Shown one piece after another: positions 43,453-54,309 of a stretch of 64,000 nt of DNA. The notes beneath the pieces were generated by a model, which did not search any database, had not been told where the DNA came from, and saw only the letters and a program-made list of their open reading frames with translations. This stretch comes from Mangrovicoccus ximenensis. GTDB taxonomy: Bacteria > Pseudomonadota > Alphaproteobacteria > Rhodobacterales > Rhodobacteraceae. Position 1 is the first letter of the stretch, and every line of letters begins with the position of its first letter. The stretch spans positions 88,613 to 152,612 of the forward strand of contig NZ_QBKZ01000025.1 in the NCBI RefSeq assembly GCF_003056725.1. The letters run 5' to 3'. The translations under genes were made by a program, and so were the position numbers.

Positions 43453-44470
43453 ATCTTACACCTCTCCTCGGGACACGATCCCAGGCCTGCCCAATGCCGG
43501 GAAGAACAGCCGTCCTGTGTGGTCTCGGCCTACACTGCCAGCGCCAGCGTTCACCCCAATCAGGTCACGGCCAAAGCGAAATGGCGCCTCTTCGTCGGCC
43601 AAGGGCGCTGTTGGACAAATCAGCTGGCGGCCGCGGTCCGCGTTTTCCGGACACACCTATCCCGCCCCCGTCCTCGGGGGGCCGTGGGCCATGTAGCGGT
43701 TCCGGACCGCCACCCGGATCCGGACCTCGGCAACCTGGCGGCAGACGTCGCGGAACATCAGCCGCTGGCCAAGGAGCTTCACGCAGGTCCTCCGGATCCT
43801 TTCCTGTTCCCGCGCATGTCCGTCCCCCGCTGCGGCGGTTCTCCCCGTTCCAGTTCCGCCACAGCGCCCGGCCCGAGTACGTCGATATCCGCAGGATCGC
43901 GTTGCGCGCTCTCCTGCCATGTCCGGCTTCCAAGGCCTGGCGTGTCCGGCCGAGCGGAAGCGGGGAGAACACGCAAAAGGTCCGGAGGACCTTTTGCCCG
44001 GCGAACCGCGGCGGCTCAGCGGCACAGACGGCGTCATGCCAGGCGCGCGGGCCGCAGGCGGTGCCCGGAGTTGCCCATCGCGGCGCCTTCGGTCCGAGCC
44101 CGATAGGCGACCGCGCATCCGTGCAACTCAGCGGTGACGGCGGCGATCTCCCTGTCCGCCGGGATCTGGGCGAGCAGGTCCGGCGGCCTCCCTCGCCAGT
44201 TCGCTCGGACAGGTGGCATGCAACGGCCCGCTAGCTAAGCCAGTTGGCGGCCGTGCATGCGGTCTTCGCCGGTGTGCTCTTGGCCGCCGGCCATCCTTCC
44301 GGAGCCGCCCCGTGCCTCCCCAGCCGCATTTGCGCAGAAAGGACCTGCCATTGCGCCAAACGACGGGCATGGACTCCAGCATCATCGAATTGGCGTAACC
44401 GCCGCGCGCAATCTTCCCCAAAGCGCCGGTTGAAATTTTCGTTGGTTGCCGTTCTTAGTGCACGTTGCTT
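43453..44470 (-). mobile_element. IS5-family transposase relic(s)
   Basis: Minus-strand pieces in several frames resemble an IS5-type transposase. PPDLLAQIPADREIAAVTAE lies near 44190-44130, ARPWKPDMAGERA near 43940, RALWRNWNG near 43870 and CVKLLGQRLMFRDVCRQVAE with VRIRVAVRNRYMAHG near 43790-43690. A further minus-strand patch at 44230-44420 is probably more IS debris. Frameshifts and gaps make it inactive. It borders the cydC remnant, mirroring the IS5 relic on the other side of the replicon at 33.2 kb. Confidence 0.7.
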
Positions 44471-44749
44471 CTGACTGCATGAGCCTGTGATCGAGCGCGA
44501 ACATCTGTCAGGCCTCCGTGGCCGGCGCTTGCAGAAGCCGCGGACCGGCATGGTGATCCGCGGACTAGGTCCAAATCTCCCCGACCGCGGGCGGGGTCGC
44601 CAATTGACGGACCTCATGGAACCGGAAATTGGCAGCGCCGCGAAATACCGGCCTGACGCTCCCGTCGAGAAGGCTCGGGCAGTCAGGTCTGAACCGTCCC
44701 AGATTGCCCTTAGGGCAAGTCTCTCAAAGGACAGCCCTCCATGGACGGG

Positions 44750-44960
44750 TGCCGCACCGCGCCGCGCCAGCCGCCCCCTGTTCCACCGGGGCGGCTGGCA
44801 CCAGGCGGCCATCCATGACCGCGACGCCCTGGGCGAAGGCGCCGTCCTTCCCGGCCCCGCGGTCGTCGAGCAGCCCGAAACCACCACCGTCATCCTGCCC
44901 GGCTGGACCGGCACCGTGGATGCGCAAGGCAACCTCGTCATCGAAAGGGCCCAGGCATGA
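44750..44960 (+). pseudogene. Hydantoinase/oxoprolinase A (HyuA), 3' remnant
   Basis: About 70 residues matching the end of HyuA: RPLFHRGGWHQAAIHDRDAL, the diagnostic GPAVVEQPETTTVILPGW, and GTVDAQGNLVIER. The ATPase core is missing. Its stop overlaps the hyuB start (ATGA), the usual coupling. The 5' side merges with featureless or IS sequence near 44750. Confidence 0.75.
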
Positions 44961-46399
44961 CCACCGACAGCTTCGATCCGGTCCTTCTGGAGATCCTCGG
45001 CAACAAGTTCGCCTCGGTCACCGAGGAGATGTGCCTGACGCTGCAGCGCACCGGGCGCACGCTCTATGTCAAGGAAACCGCCGATTTCGCCTGCGCGCTG
45101 GCCGGGAAGGACGGACGGTTCTTCGCCTATCCGCGTTCGATCGGAGTCTCGGGCTTCGTCGGGCTGGAATGCCTGCCCGCCATAGAGGCGGCGGTCGCGG
45201 CCTGCGGCGCGCTGGAGCCGGGCGACGTCATCCTGACGAATGACCCTTACCGCTCGACCGGCCTTGCCACCCACCTGCCCGACCTGCACATGATCGAGCC
45301 CTATTTCGACGGCGACGAGATCGTGGCCTATGGCTGGTGCTTCGTGCACTGCTCGGATGTGGGCGGGCGCGTGGCCTCGTCGATCTCGCCGGTCAACACC
45401 GAAATCTTCCAGGAAGGCCTGCGCATCCCTCCGGTGAAGCTGATGCGCCGGGGCCAGATGAGCCCCGAGGTGCGGCTCTTCCTCGACGCCAATTCGCGCA
45501 CGCCCGAGGCCAACATGGGCGACATCCGCGCGATGCTGGCATCATTGGCCACGGGGCGGCGGCGCGTCGCGCAGATGCTGGGCCAGCACGGCGCAGCGGA
45601 AATGGCGGCGGCGCAGGTCGCGCTGATGGATTATGCGGCCGGCAAGGCCGAGGCCGTGCTGCGCACGGTCCCCGAGGGCAGCTACCGGTTCAGCGACTAT
45701 CTCGACGACGACGCGGCGTCGCGCCTGCCGGTGCGGCTGGCGGTGACCGTCACGATCAAGGACGGCAAGGTGCATCTCGACTTCACCGGCTCCGATCCGC
45801 AGGTCTCGACCGCGATGAACATCCCCTCCTGCGGGCGGCCGCATGCCTGGCTGACGCTCAGGATGCTGGCGCTGGTGCAGACGCTCGACCGCTCCGCGCC
45901 GCTCAATGCCGGACTGCTGCGGCCCCTGAGCATCTACACCCCGCCGGGCAGCCTCGTGAACCCCGAGGAACCGGCGGCGACCGGCGTGCGCCATGCCGCC
46001 GCGATCCGCGTCAACGACATCCTCAACGGCGCCTTCGGCCTTGCGCTGCCCTCCGTCCTGCCGGCCGCCGCCTCGGGCACGGTGATCCCGATCGTGATGA
46101 GCGAGCCGAAAGCCACCGGCGGGCGCATGGTGCAGGTGATCGAGCCGCTGATCGGCGGCACCGGCGCGCGCCAGGGCCATGACGGCGTCGACTGGCGCGA
46201 CAGCGGGATCTCGAACCTCGCCAACAACCCCGTCGAGACCGTCGAGGCCGAGCTCGGCGTCGCCAGCATGCAGGCCGGCGGGGCGCCGTCGCCGAGCCGC
46301 CGCTCGACATGCAGGCGCAGCCAGTCCGCCAGCCCGGCCAGGGGCGAGGGCGCAGCGGCCATATGTGCCTCGAACACCTCGCCCATCCGCGCGTGGTAG
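44957..46399 (+). CDS. Hydantoinase B/oxoprolinase (HyuB), 3'-truncated
   Basis: A clear HyuB start and core: FDPVLLEILGNKFASVTEEM, TGRTLYVKETADFACALAG, GDVILTNDPYRSTGLATHLP, and the glycine-rich GGTGARQGHDGVDWRDSGIS close to the usual C-terminal region. After about base 46265 (ELGVAS) the frame continues to 46399 only by reading the opposite strand of a TetR gene. Roughly 100-150 residues of the family are missing. The family hydrolyses 5-oxoproline or hydantoins with ATP. Both HyuA and HyuB are broken, so the locus is probably dead. Confidence 0.88.
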   Translation: MTTDSFDPVLLEILGNKFASVTEEMCLTLQRTGRTLYVKETADFACALAGKDGRFFAYPRSIGVSGFVGLECLPAIEAAVAACGALEPGDVILTNDPYRSTGLATHLPDLHMIEPYFDGDEIVAYGWCFVHCSDVGGRVASSISPVNTEIFQEGLRIPPVKLMRRGQMSPEVRLFLDANSRTPEANMGDIRAMLASLATGRRRVAQMLGQHGAAEMAAAQVALMDYAAGKAEAVLRTVPEGSYRFSDYLDDDAASRLPVRLAVTVTIKDGKVHLDFTGSDPQVSTAMNIPSCGRPHAWLTLRMLALVQTLDRSAPLNAGLLRPLSIYTPPGSLVNPEEPAATGVRHAAAIRVNDILNGAFGLALPSVLPAAASGTVIPIVMSEPKATGGRMVQVIEPLIGGTGARQGHDGVDWRDSGISNLANNPVETVEAELGVASMQAGGAPSPSRRSTCRRSQSASPARGEGAAAICASNTSPIRAW

Positions 46400-46581
46400 C
46401 GTTCGAGCGCCAGCCGGAACAGCCCGTCCTTGCTCTTGAAGGCGGCGTAGATGCTGCCCGGGCGCATGTCGAGCGCGGCCTCGAGATCCTTCAGCGAGGT
46501 CGCGTGATAGCCCTGGCACCAGAAAAGCTGCATGGCCCGGTCCAGGGTCTTGTCGCGGTCATAGGGGGCGGCGCGTGTCAT
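46268..46581 (-). pseudogene. TetR-family regulator, 3'-truncated
   Basis: The N-terminal 100 residues are intact: DKTLDRAMQLFWCQGYHATS, then LKDLEAALDMRPGSIYAAFK (TetR HTH) and SKDGLFRLALERYHARMG. The rest of the ligand domain is lost at the joint with hyuB near 46268. The frame stays open through the joint. It is divergent from a CMD-family gene with two palindromic operators between them, so it used to repress that gene. Confidence 0.82.
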
Positions 46582-46619
46582 GGCCTGACATTTAGGCGCC
46601 TGGCCGCGGTCCGGCAAGA

Positions 46620-46635
46620 TTGAGTGATCACTCAA
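46620..46635. promoter_or_regulatory. TetR operator 1
   Basis: TTGAGTGATCACTCAA, a perfect 16-base palindrome 39 bases upstream of the tetR start. Confidence 0.8.
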
Positions 46636-46642
46636 ACGTAAT

Positions 46643-46658
46643 TTGAGTGTTTGCTCAA
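46643..46658. promoter_or_regulatory. TetR operator 2
   Basis: TTGAGTGTTTGCTCAA, with the same half-sites (TTGAGTG/GCTCAA) as operator 1 and 23 bases (about two turns) from it. Together they occupy the promoter region facing the CMD gene at 46721. Confidence 0.75.
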
Positions 46659-46720
46659 AATTTCCCAGCTTGCGGGCGAGGCCGGGCTGATCCGGCCGTT
46701 TTTCCCCAAAGGAGGCCCCC

Positions 46721-47284
46721 ATGGCCGAATTCACCCGCCACACGCTGGACACCGCGCCCGAGGCATCGAAGCCGCTGGTCGAGAACGCCATTGCCATGTT
46801 CGGCATGCTGCCGAACCTGACCGCAACCATGGCCGAGAGCCCGCAGCTGCTCGAGGTCTACCAGCTGGCGCATATCCGCTTCCAGGAGACCAGCTTCACG
46901 CCGGACGAGCTGAACACCGTCTGGCTGGCGATCAATGTCGAGCATGCCTGCCATTACTGCGTGCCTGCGCATACCGGCATCGCCCACCGCATGGGGGTGG
47001 CTCCGGAGGTGATCGAGGCGCTGCGCTGCGCCACGCCGCTGCCGGATGCGAAGCTGGAAACGCTTCGCAGCTTCACCCTGGCCATGGTGCGCGGCCGCGG
47101 CGTGGTCAGCGCGGCCGAGATGCAGGCCTTCCTAGATGCGGGCTACACCCAGAAGCACGTGCTGGAGGTGATCCTCGGCATCGCGCAGAAGGTGATGAGC
47201 AACTACGTCAACCATGTCGCGCAGACGCCGGTCGACGCGGCCTTCGCGAAATTCGCCTGGGCACCGGCGGAAGCGGCCGCCTGA
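46721..47284 (+). CDS. Carboxymuconolactone decarboxylase/AhpD-family protein
   Basis: A 187-residue all-alpha CMD protein. NVEHACHYCVPAHTGIAHRM holds the AhpD-type CxxC with downstream His (thiol peroxidase site). AAAGGAGGCCCCC precedes the ATG. Members reduce alkyl hydroperoxides or remodel small aromatics. It is divergent from tetR with two operators in between, implying induction by a ligand such as an organic peroxide or electrophile; that is inference. Confidence 0.93.
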   Translation: MAEFTRHTLDTAPEASKPLVENAIAMFGMLPNLTATMAESPQLLEVYQLAHIRFQETSFTPDELNTVWLAINVEHACHYCVPAHTGIAHRMGVAPEVIEALRCATPLPDAKLETLRSFTLAMVRGRGVVSAAEMQAFLDAGYTQKHVLEVILGIAQKVMSNYVNHVAQTPVDAAFAKFAWAPAEAAA

Positions 47285-47303
47285 TCCGCGGCGGGGCCGG
47301 CCC

Positions 47304-48224
47304 TCAGCCGACCGGGTCGGCCTCGCCCCTCAGCCGCGGCGCCACCGTCCGCGCCAGCCGCAGGATGTCGGCGATATACGGCTTCTCGGCCTCGTCGCTG
47401 CGGATCGCGGCATAGAGATGCCGGGTGATTCCGTCCCTGGTCAGCGGCCGGGTCACGTAATCGGAATTGTAGCGCACCTCGCGCACCACCCAGTCAGGCA
47501 GCACCGAGACGCCGCGGTTCGACGCCACCAGCAGCAGGATCACCGCGGTCAGCTCCACCTGCCGCACGGCGCGCGGTTCCACCCCGGCGGGCGACAGAAG
47601 CTGCGAGAACACGTCGAGCCGCGAGCGTTCCACCGGATAGGTGATCAGCAGCTCGTCGCGGAAATCGGCGGCCTCGACGAAGGGCTTCGCGGCCAGCGGA
47701 TGCTGCGCGGAGGCGACGAAGACCGGGTTGTATTCGAAGAGCGGCTCGAAGGTGACCCCGGCGAGGTTCTCGGGATCGGAGGAGACCACCAGGTCGACCT
47801 CTTCCTTCTGCAGCGCGGGCAGGGCGCCGAAGCTCAGCCCCGGGCGGATGTCGACATCGACATCGGGCCAGGACTTGCGGAACTCCTCCAGCACCGGGAA
47901 CAGCCATTCGAAACAGGCATGGCATTCGATCGCCATGTGCAGCCGTCCGGATTTTCCCGAACGGATCGAGCGGAAATCCTCCTCGGCGGCGGCGACTTCG
48001 GGCAGGATCTTCTCGGCGAGGCGCAAGAGCCGGTGGCCGGCCGCCGACAGCTTCAGCGGCCGCGAGCGGCGCACGAAGAGCTCCACCCCCGCCTGTTCCT
48101 CCAGCCCCTTGATCTGGTGCGACAGCGCCGACTGGGTTATGTTCAGCACATCCGCCGCGCGTGCGAGGCCGCCCGCGTCATGGATCGCCTTGATGGTCTT
48201 CAGGTGCCGGAATTCCAGGTGCAT
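47304..48224 (-). CDS. metR: LysR-type regulator MetR
   Basis: A 306-residue LysR regulator with N-terminal HTH (FRHLKTIKAIHDAGGLARAA, TQSALSHQIKGLEEQAG) and a MetR-type effector domain (MAIECHACFEWLFPVLEEFR, YPVERSRLDVFSQLL). Homocysteine-responsive MetR controls met genes. It is divergent from metF with a consensus MetR box between them, which supports the specific name. Confidence 0.92.
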   Translation of the reverse strand: MHLEFRHLKTIKAIHDAGGLARAADVLNITQSALSHQIKGLEEQAGVELFVRRSRPLKLSAAGHRLLRLAEKILPEVAAAEEDFRSIRSGKSGRLHMAIECHACFEWLFPVLEEFRKSWPDVDVDIRPGLSFGALPALQKEEVDLVVSSDPENLAGVTFEPLFEYNPVFVASAQHPLAAKPFVEAADFRDELLITYPVERSRLDVFSQLLSPAGVEPRAVRQVELTAVILLLVASNRGVSVLPDWVVREVRYNSDYVTRPLTRDGITRHLYAAIRSDEAEKPYIADILRLARTVAPRLRGEADPVG

Positions 48225-48226
48225 GT

Positions 48227-48239
48227 CGAAGTCTATTCA
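48227..48239. promoter_or_regulatory. Imperfect MetR half of a paired site
   Basis: CGAAGTCTATTCA differs from TGAA-N5-TTCA by one base and lies 3-15 bases upstream of the metR start. It probably gives autoregulation. Confidence 0.5.
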
Positions 48240-48268
48240 AACGCGGCTCATCTTGATCTTTAGCATTA

Positions 48269-48281
48269 TGAATTTGCTTCA
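48269..48281. promoter_or_regulatory. MetR box
   Basis: TGAATTTGCTTCA matches the consensus TGAA-N5-TTCA exactly, 50-62 bases upstream of the metF start and 42 bases centre to centre from the imperfect site. Confidence 0.85.
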
Positions 48282-48330
48282 CAGTGCTGTCGAGGGCTAT
48301 ATGCCGCTCAACCCGAAAAGGAGAGAGACC

Positions 48331-49200
48331 ATGTCCGCGCCCCGCGTGTCGTTCGAATTCTTCCCGCCCCGCTCGCTGGAGGCATCGTTCCGGCTGTGGG
48401 AAACGGTGCGCGTGCTGGCGCCGCTGAAGCCGACCTTCGTTTCCGTGACCTACGGGGCGGGCGGGACCACCCGCAAGCTGACCCACGAGGCGGTCACCAC
48501 GATCGGCAAGAACTATGGCCTGAACGTCGCGGCGCATCTGACCTGCGTCGATGCGAGCCGCGCGGAAACCCTTGAGATCGCGCAATCCTATGCCGAGGCC
48601 GGGGTGACCGAGCTGGTCGCTCTGCGCGGCGATCCGCCGAAGGGCGCCGACCGGTTCGAGCCCCATCCCGACGGCTTCCGCGACAGCTGCGAGCTGATCT
48701 CGGCACTGAAGGACACCGGCAAGTTCACCCTGCGCGTCGGCGCCTATCCCGACCCGCATCCCGAGGCCAAGGGCGACCCGATGGCCGATGTGCGCTGGCT
48801 GGCGCAGAAGTTCCGGGCAGGCGCCGATTCGGCGATCACCCAGTTCTTCTTCGAGCCCGAGACCTTCTTCCGCTTCCGCGACCGCTGCCGCGCCGAGGGC
48901 ATCGAGGGCCCGATCCTGCCGGGCATCCTGCCGATCGAGAACTGGCAGGGCGTCAGGAAATTCGCGCAGCGCTGCGGCACGCCGGTGCCCGCATGGCTCG
49001 ACGAGGCCTTCACCAAGGCCGGCGAGGAGGGCCGCGAGGAAGAGCTGTCCAAGGAACTCTGCATCAAGCTCTGCGAAGAGCTGATGGCCGAGGGCGTCGA
49101 GGACCTGCATTTCTACACGCTCAACAAGCCGACGCTCAGCCGCGACATCTGCGCCGCGCTCGGGGTGCATCCGCAGGCCTCGCTGGAAGACGTCGCCTGA
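48331..49200 (+). CDS. metF: 5,10-methylenetetrahydrofolate reductase
   Basis: A 289-residue MetF TIM barrel: VSFEFFPPRSLEASFRLWET, FVSVTYGAGGTTRKLTHEAV (VTYGAGG), AHLTCVDASRAE, LRGDPP, and a QFFFEPETFFRFRDRCRAEG segment. It uses FAD and NADH to make 5-methyl-THF for methionine synthesis. ATG at 48331 has AAGGAGAGAGACC upstream. MetR control is indicated by the box upstream; ahcY in this window serves the same cycle. Confidence 0.97.
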   Translation: MSAPRVSFEFFPPRSLEASFRLWETVRVLAPLKPTFVSVTYGAGGTTRKLTHEAVTTIGKNYGLNVAAHLTCVDASRAETLEIAQSYAEAGVTELVALRGDPPKGADRFEPHPDGFRDSCELISALKDTGKFTLRVGAYPDPHPEAKGDPMADVRWLAQKFRAGADSAITQFFFEPETFFRFRDRCRAEGIEGPILPGILPIENWQGVRKFAQRCGTPVPAWLDEAFTKAGEEGREEELSKELCIKLCEELMAEGVEDLHFYTLNKPTLSRDICAALGVHPQASLEDVA

Positions 49201-49275
49201 ACCGGGCCGGGCCAGGGTGCCGCAGGCGCGCGCTTGCGCTCGCCCGGACGGCGCTTTGGTGCTAGGTCAGGGATC

Positions 49276-49752
49276 ATGACCGAAAGAGCGCAGACATACG
49301 GCCCCCTCGCGGCCGGAGACCTGGCCGGGATGACCGGCCTCGACTTCCTTCTGGCCACCGCCGAAGGCCGCCTGCCCGAGGCGCCGATCCGCGGCCTGAT
49401 CAACGGCCGCATCTCGGCGGCCGAGAAGGGCCGGGTGGAGATGCTCGCCCGCCCGACCGAGGAGCACCTGAACCCGTTCGGCGCGGTGCAGGGCGGCTGG
49501 TACGGCGTGGTGCTCGATTCCGTGCTGGGCTTTGCCATCGTCTCCTGCCTGGGCGAGGGCTTCTCGGCGCCGACGCTGGAATTCAAGGTCAACATCACCC
49601 GCGCGATCCCGGTCGGCATGCAGGTGCTGGCGATCGGCACCGTGTCCCATGTCGGCCGCCGCACCGGCGTCTCGACCGCCGAGATCCGCGGCGTCGAGGA
49701 CGGCAAGCTCTACGCGACCGGCTCGACCACCTGCATCAACCTCACGCCCTGA
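49276..49752 (+). CDS. PaaI-family hotdog thioesterase
   Basis: A 158-residue hotdog-fold protein. LNPFGAVQGGWYGVVLDSVL contains the HGG-like catalytic turn (here VQGG) and SAPTLEFKVNITRAIPVG the central strand. AEIRGVEDGKLYATGSTTCI is the last strand. It hydrolyses acyl-CoA thioesters; the acyl group is unknown. It starts at ATG 49276 with no strong ribosome-binding site. Complete. Confidence 0.92.
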   Translation: MTERAQTYGPLAAGDLAGMTGLDFLLATAEGRLPEAPIRGLINGRISAAEKGRVEMLARPTEEHLNPFGAVQGGWYGVVLDSVLGFAIVSCLGEGFSAPTLEFKVNITRAIPVGMQVLAIGTVSHVGRRTGVSTAEIRGVEDGKLYATGSTTCINLTP

Positions 49753-49989
49753 CGGGGCTCCGGCCGCCACCCGGCCTGGGGCTCTGCCTCTGAGCGGACG
49801 GGCAGGCCATGCGCGCGGCGGTCTCAGGTGCCGGACATGCAGCCCGGCGCGCCGGGGCATCAGGGCATGTGCGCGGCGGTGGAACTTGCCCGCACTGCGC
49901 CGGTTCCGGCGAGGCGAGGCTGGGAGAAGATCGGCACAGGCGAAAGCCCGGTTCCGCCGGACATGCGCGGCGCGGCTGGGCAGCGTTTG

Positions 49990-50660
49990 CCCGTGCCTCG
50001 GCTTCCCCTCGGGCGATTCCGCCGGGGACCGCCCGCGTCCGGAGAGCGCCGGGCCTTTCCGGACCTCCGAGGAACTTCATCGCCCGCGCCATGTTGCAGG
50101 CCAGGACAGGCAGCGCCATCTCCGCGGCCACGGCGCTTCAAGCGCTTCGCCGTGAACCGCGCGGCGCCCCTCCGGGTCTTGACCGCGCCGAACGGTTGCT
50201 CCGCCGTTTGCCATCGCATGATCATGGGGATTGCCGGCAATCCGGAGCGGCACGTCCTCGTGGCCCCGGCGGCGCATCGGCAGTTCGGTCCCTGTCCCGC
50301 AAACGGGTCTCGACATGCGCTGCCGGCAGTGATTGGTCCGGCATCGACGCATCTCCGTGCGTGGACCGACAGGTCGGAGCCTGGCCCGCCGGACAGCAAT
50401 ACGCACCGCTTCCGGGATCATGGACGAAGTCCGCCTTGTGATCCTGCCCGCCGGCACCGGCGTCCGGCGTGTTCGGCTTGGGCACCGCAGCGGTGATCCC
50501 GGCGCGCCCGCAGGCCAATGCTGTTCGCTGCTGAAATGTCCCGAGGGAGAGCGATGGCCCGCAGATCGTCCGTGGCCATGACCTCCTGCGCCCCGACTGT
50601 CGTCTCTGCCGGCGCGTTGCGGCCATGGCCCGGCATTGTCAGCTCATTGAGCACGTCCAG
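49990..50660 (-). mobile_element. IS1182-family transposase relic
   Basis: Pieces of an IS1182 transposase C-terminal half in shifting frames on the minus strand: GITAAVPKPNTPDAGAGGQD, then HKADFVHDPGSGAYCCPAGQ, MRWQTAEQPFGAVKTRRGAA, and AAEMALPVLACNMARAMKFL near 50120-50060. The order is that of a complete element but stops and shifts break it. Ends and target duplications were not found. It fills part of the gap between the thioesterase and fadH. Confidence 0.75.
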
Positions 50661-53124
<2,464 letters not shown>

Positions 53125-53310
53125 GTCCGCGAACCGTTTCCAAGCGGCGGAAGTGACCTATCTTTGCGGCCTGGGTGGCAGCGCATGGGGCGCCGCCAAT
53201 AAATTGGTTGCTATGTTATGAATTTTATTCGCATATTATGAACCCACGTAACTTGTCGTAATTGTGTTAACCAGTCAAATGGCCGATGCTTGGCGTTTAC
53301 CCGGAATTAT

Positions 53311-53323
53311 GCAATTAATTTGC
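53311..53323. promoter_or_regulatory. GCAATTAATTTGC dyad in an AT-rich promoter
   Basis: A near-perfect inverted repeat of the T-N11-A type 61 bases upstream of the LysR start. The whole 53190-53350 region is markedly AT-rich compared with its surroundings and carries repeated TTATGAA motifs. A LysR autoregulatory site is the simplest reading. Confidence 0.45.
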
Positions 53324-53384
53324 TCGAATTGTACGTGATTTTTGCGCAATAGACGCCGCGCAGCTAGAATGGTCGGAGTGGAGT

Positions 53385-54302
53385 ATGGACAGACTGTCTG
53401 AAATGGAAGCCTTTGCCGCGGTCGTGGATCAGGGCGGCTTCACCGGAGCGGCGCAGAAGCTGGGGATCTCGAAATCCGCAGTTTCCAAGCATGTCTCCTC
53501 CCTCGAGGGCCGCCTCGGGGCCCGGCTGCTCAACCGCACGACGCGGCGCGTCAATCCCACGGATATCGGGCTGGTCTATTACGACCGCGCACGGACCGTG
53601 CTGAATGCCGCGCTCCAGGCGGATGCCGCCGTGCAGGGCATGCAGGCAGAGCCGACCGGCACGCTGCAGATCCTTGCCCCGTCGGATTTCGGCGCCTGCG
53701 TGCTGGCGCCGCTGGTCGCCGAGTACCTGTCGCGCAATCCGGGCGTCGACGTGAATCTCGTGCTGGGCCACGACACCGCCGAAGCGACCAGTGCCGACAT
53801 CGACCTGTCGATCAGCCTCGGCACGAAGCCCGACAGCGCGCTGCGCAGCCACAAGCTCGACACCGTGTCGCGCATGCTGGTGGCAAGCCCCGGGTATCTG
53901 GAACGGCACGGCCGCCCCGCGCGGATCGAGGATCTGGCCCAGCACGCGCTGCTGCACCAGCTCGACACCGGCGGCGACCCGTTCTGGACCCTGGTGTCGT
54001 CGAGCGGCGAAGCGCGGGTGGTGCGCAGCCGCGGACGCCTGGCGGCCAATAGCGGCAGCTGCCTGAAGGACAGCGCCATCGCCGGAATGGGCATTGCCTT
54101 CCTGCCGGATTTCCTGATCGAGGACGCCATCGCCAAGGGCCAGCTGCAGAATGCCATGCCGGTCCTGCCGCTGCAGACCGCGCCGCTCTACGTTGCCCAT
54201 GCCCCGAGCAACGGCAGCCTGCCGCGGGTCCGCAGCTTCGTCCAGTTCCTGCTGGACACCTATCAGGGCGAGGCCGAAACCGCCGACCGCGCGATCGCCT
54301 GA
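53385..54302 (+). CDS. LysR-family regulator
   Basis: A 305-residue LysR regulator of the CrgA/AaeR type: MDRLSEMEAFAAVVDQGGFT, LGISKSAVSKHVSSLEGRLG (HTH), TTRRVNPTDIGLVYYDRA, then a periplasmic-binding-like domain (PSDFGACVLAPLVAEYLSRN). Complete. The promoter region is AT-rich. Its target is unknown; its divergent partner may have been fadH or a gene lost here. Confidence 0.92.
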   Translation: MDRLSEMEAFAAVVDQGGFTGAAQKLGISKSAVSKHVSSLEGRLGARLLNRTTRRVNPTDIGLVYYDRARTVLNAALQADAAVQGMQAEPTGTLQILAPSDFGACVLAPLVAEYLSRNPGVDVNLVLGHDTAEATSADIDLSISLGTKPDSALRSHKLDTVSRMLVASPGYLERHGRPARIEDLAQHALLHQLDTGGDPFWTLVSSSGEARVVRSRGRLAANSGSCLKDSAIAGMGIAFLPDFLIEDAIAKGQLQNAMPVLPLQTAPLYVAHAPSNGSLPRVRSFVQFLLDTYQGEAETADRAIA

Positions 54303-54309
54303 GCCGGGA

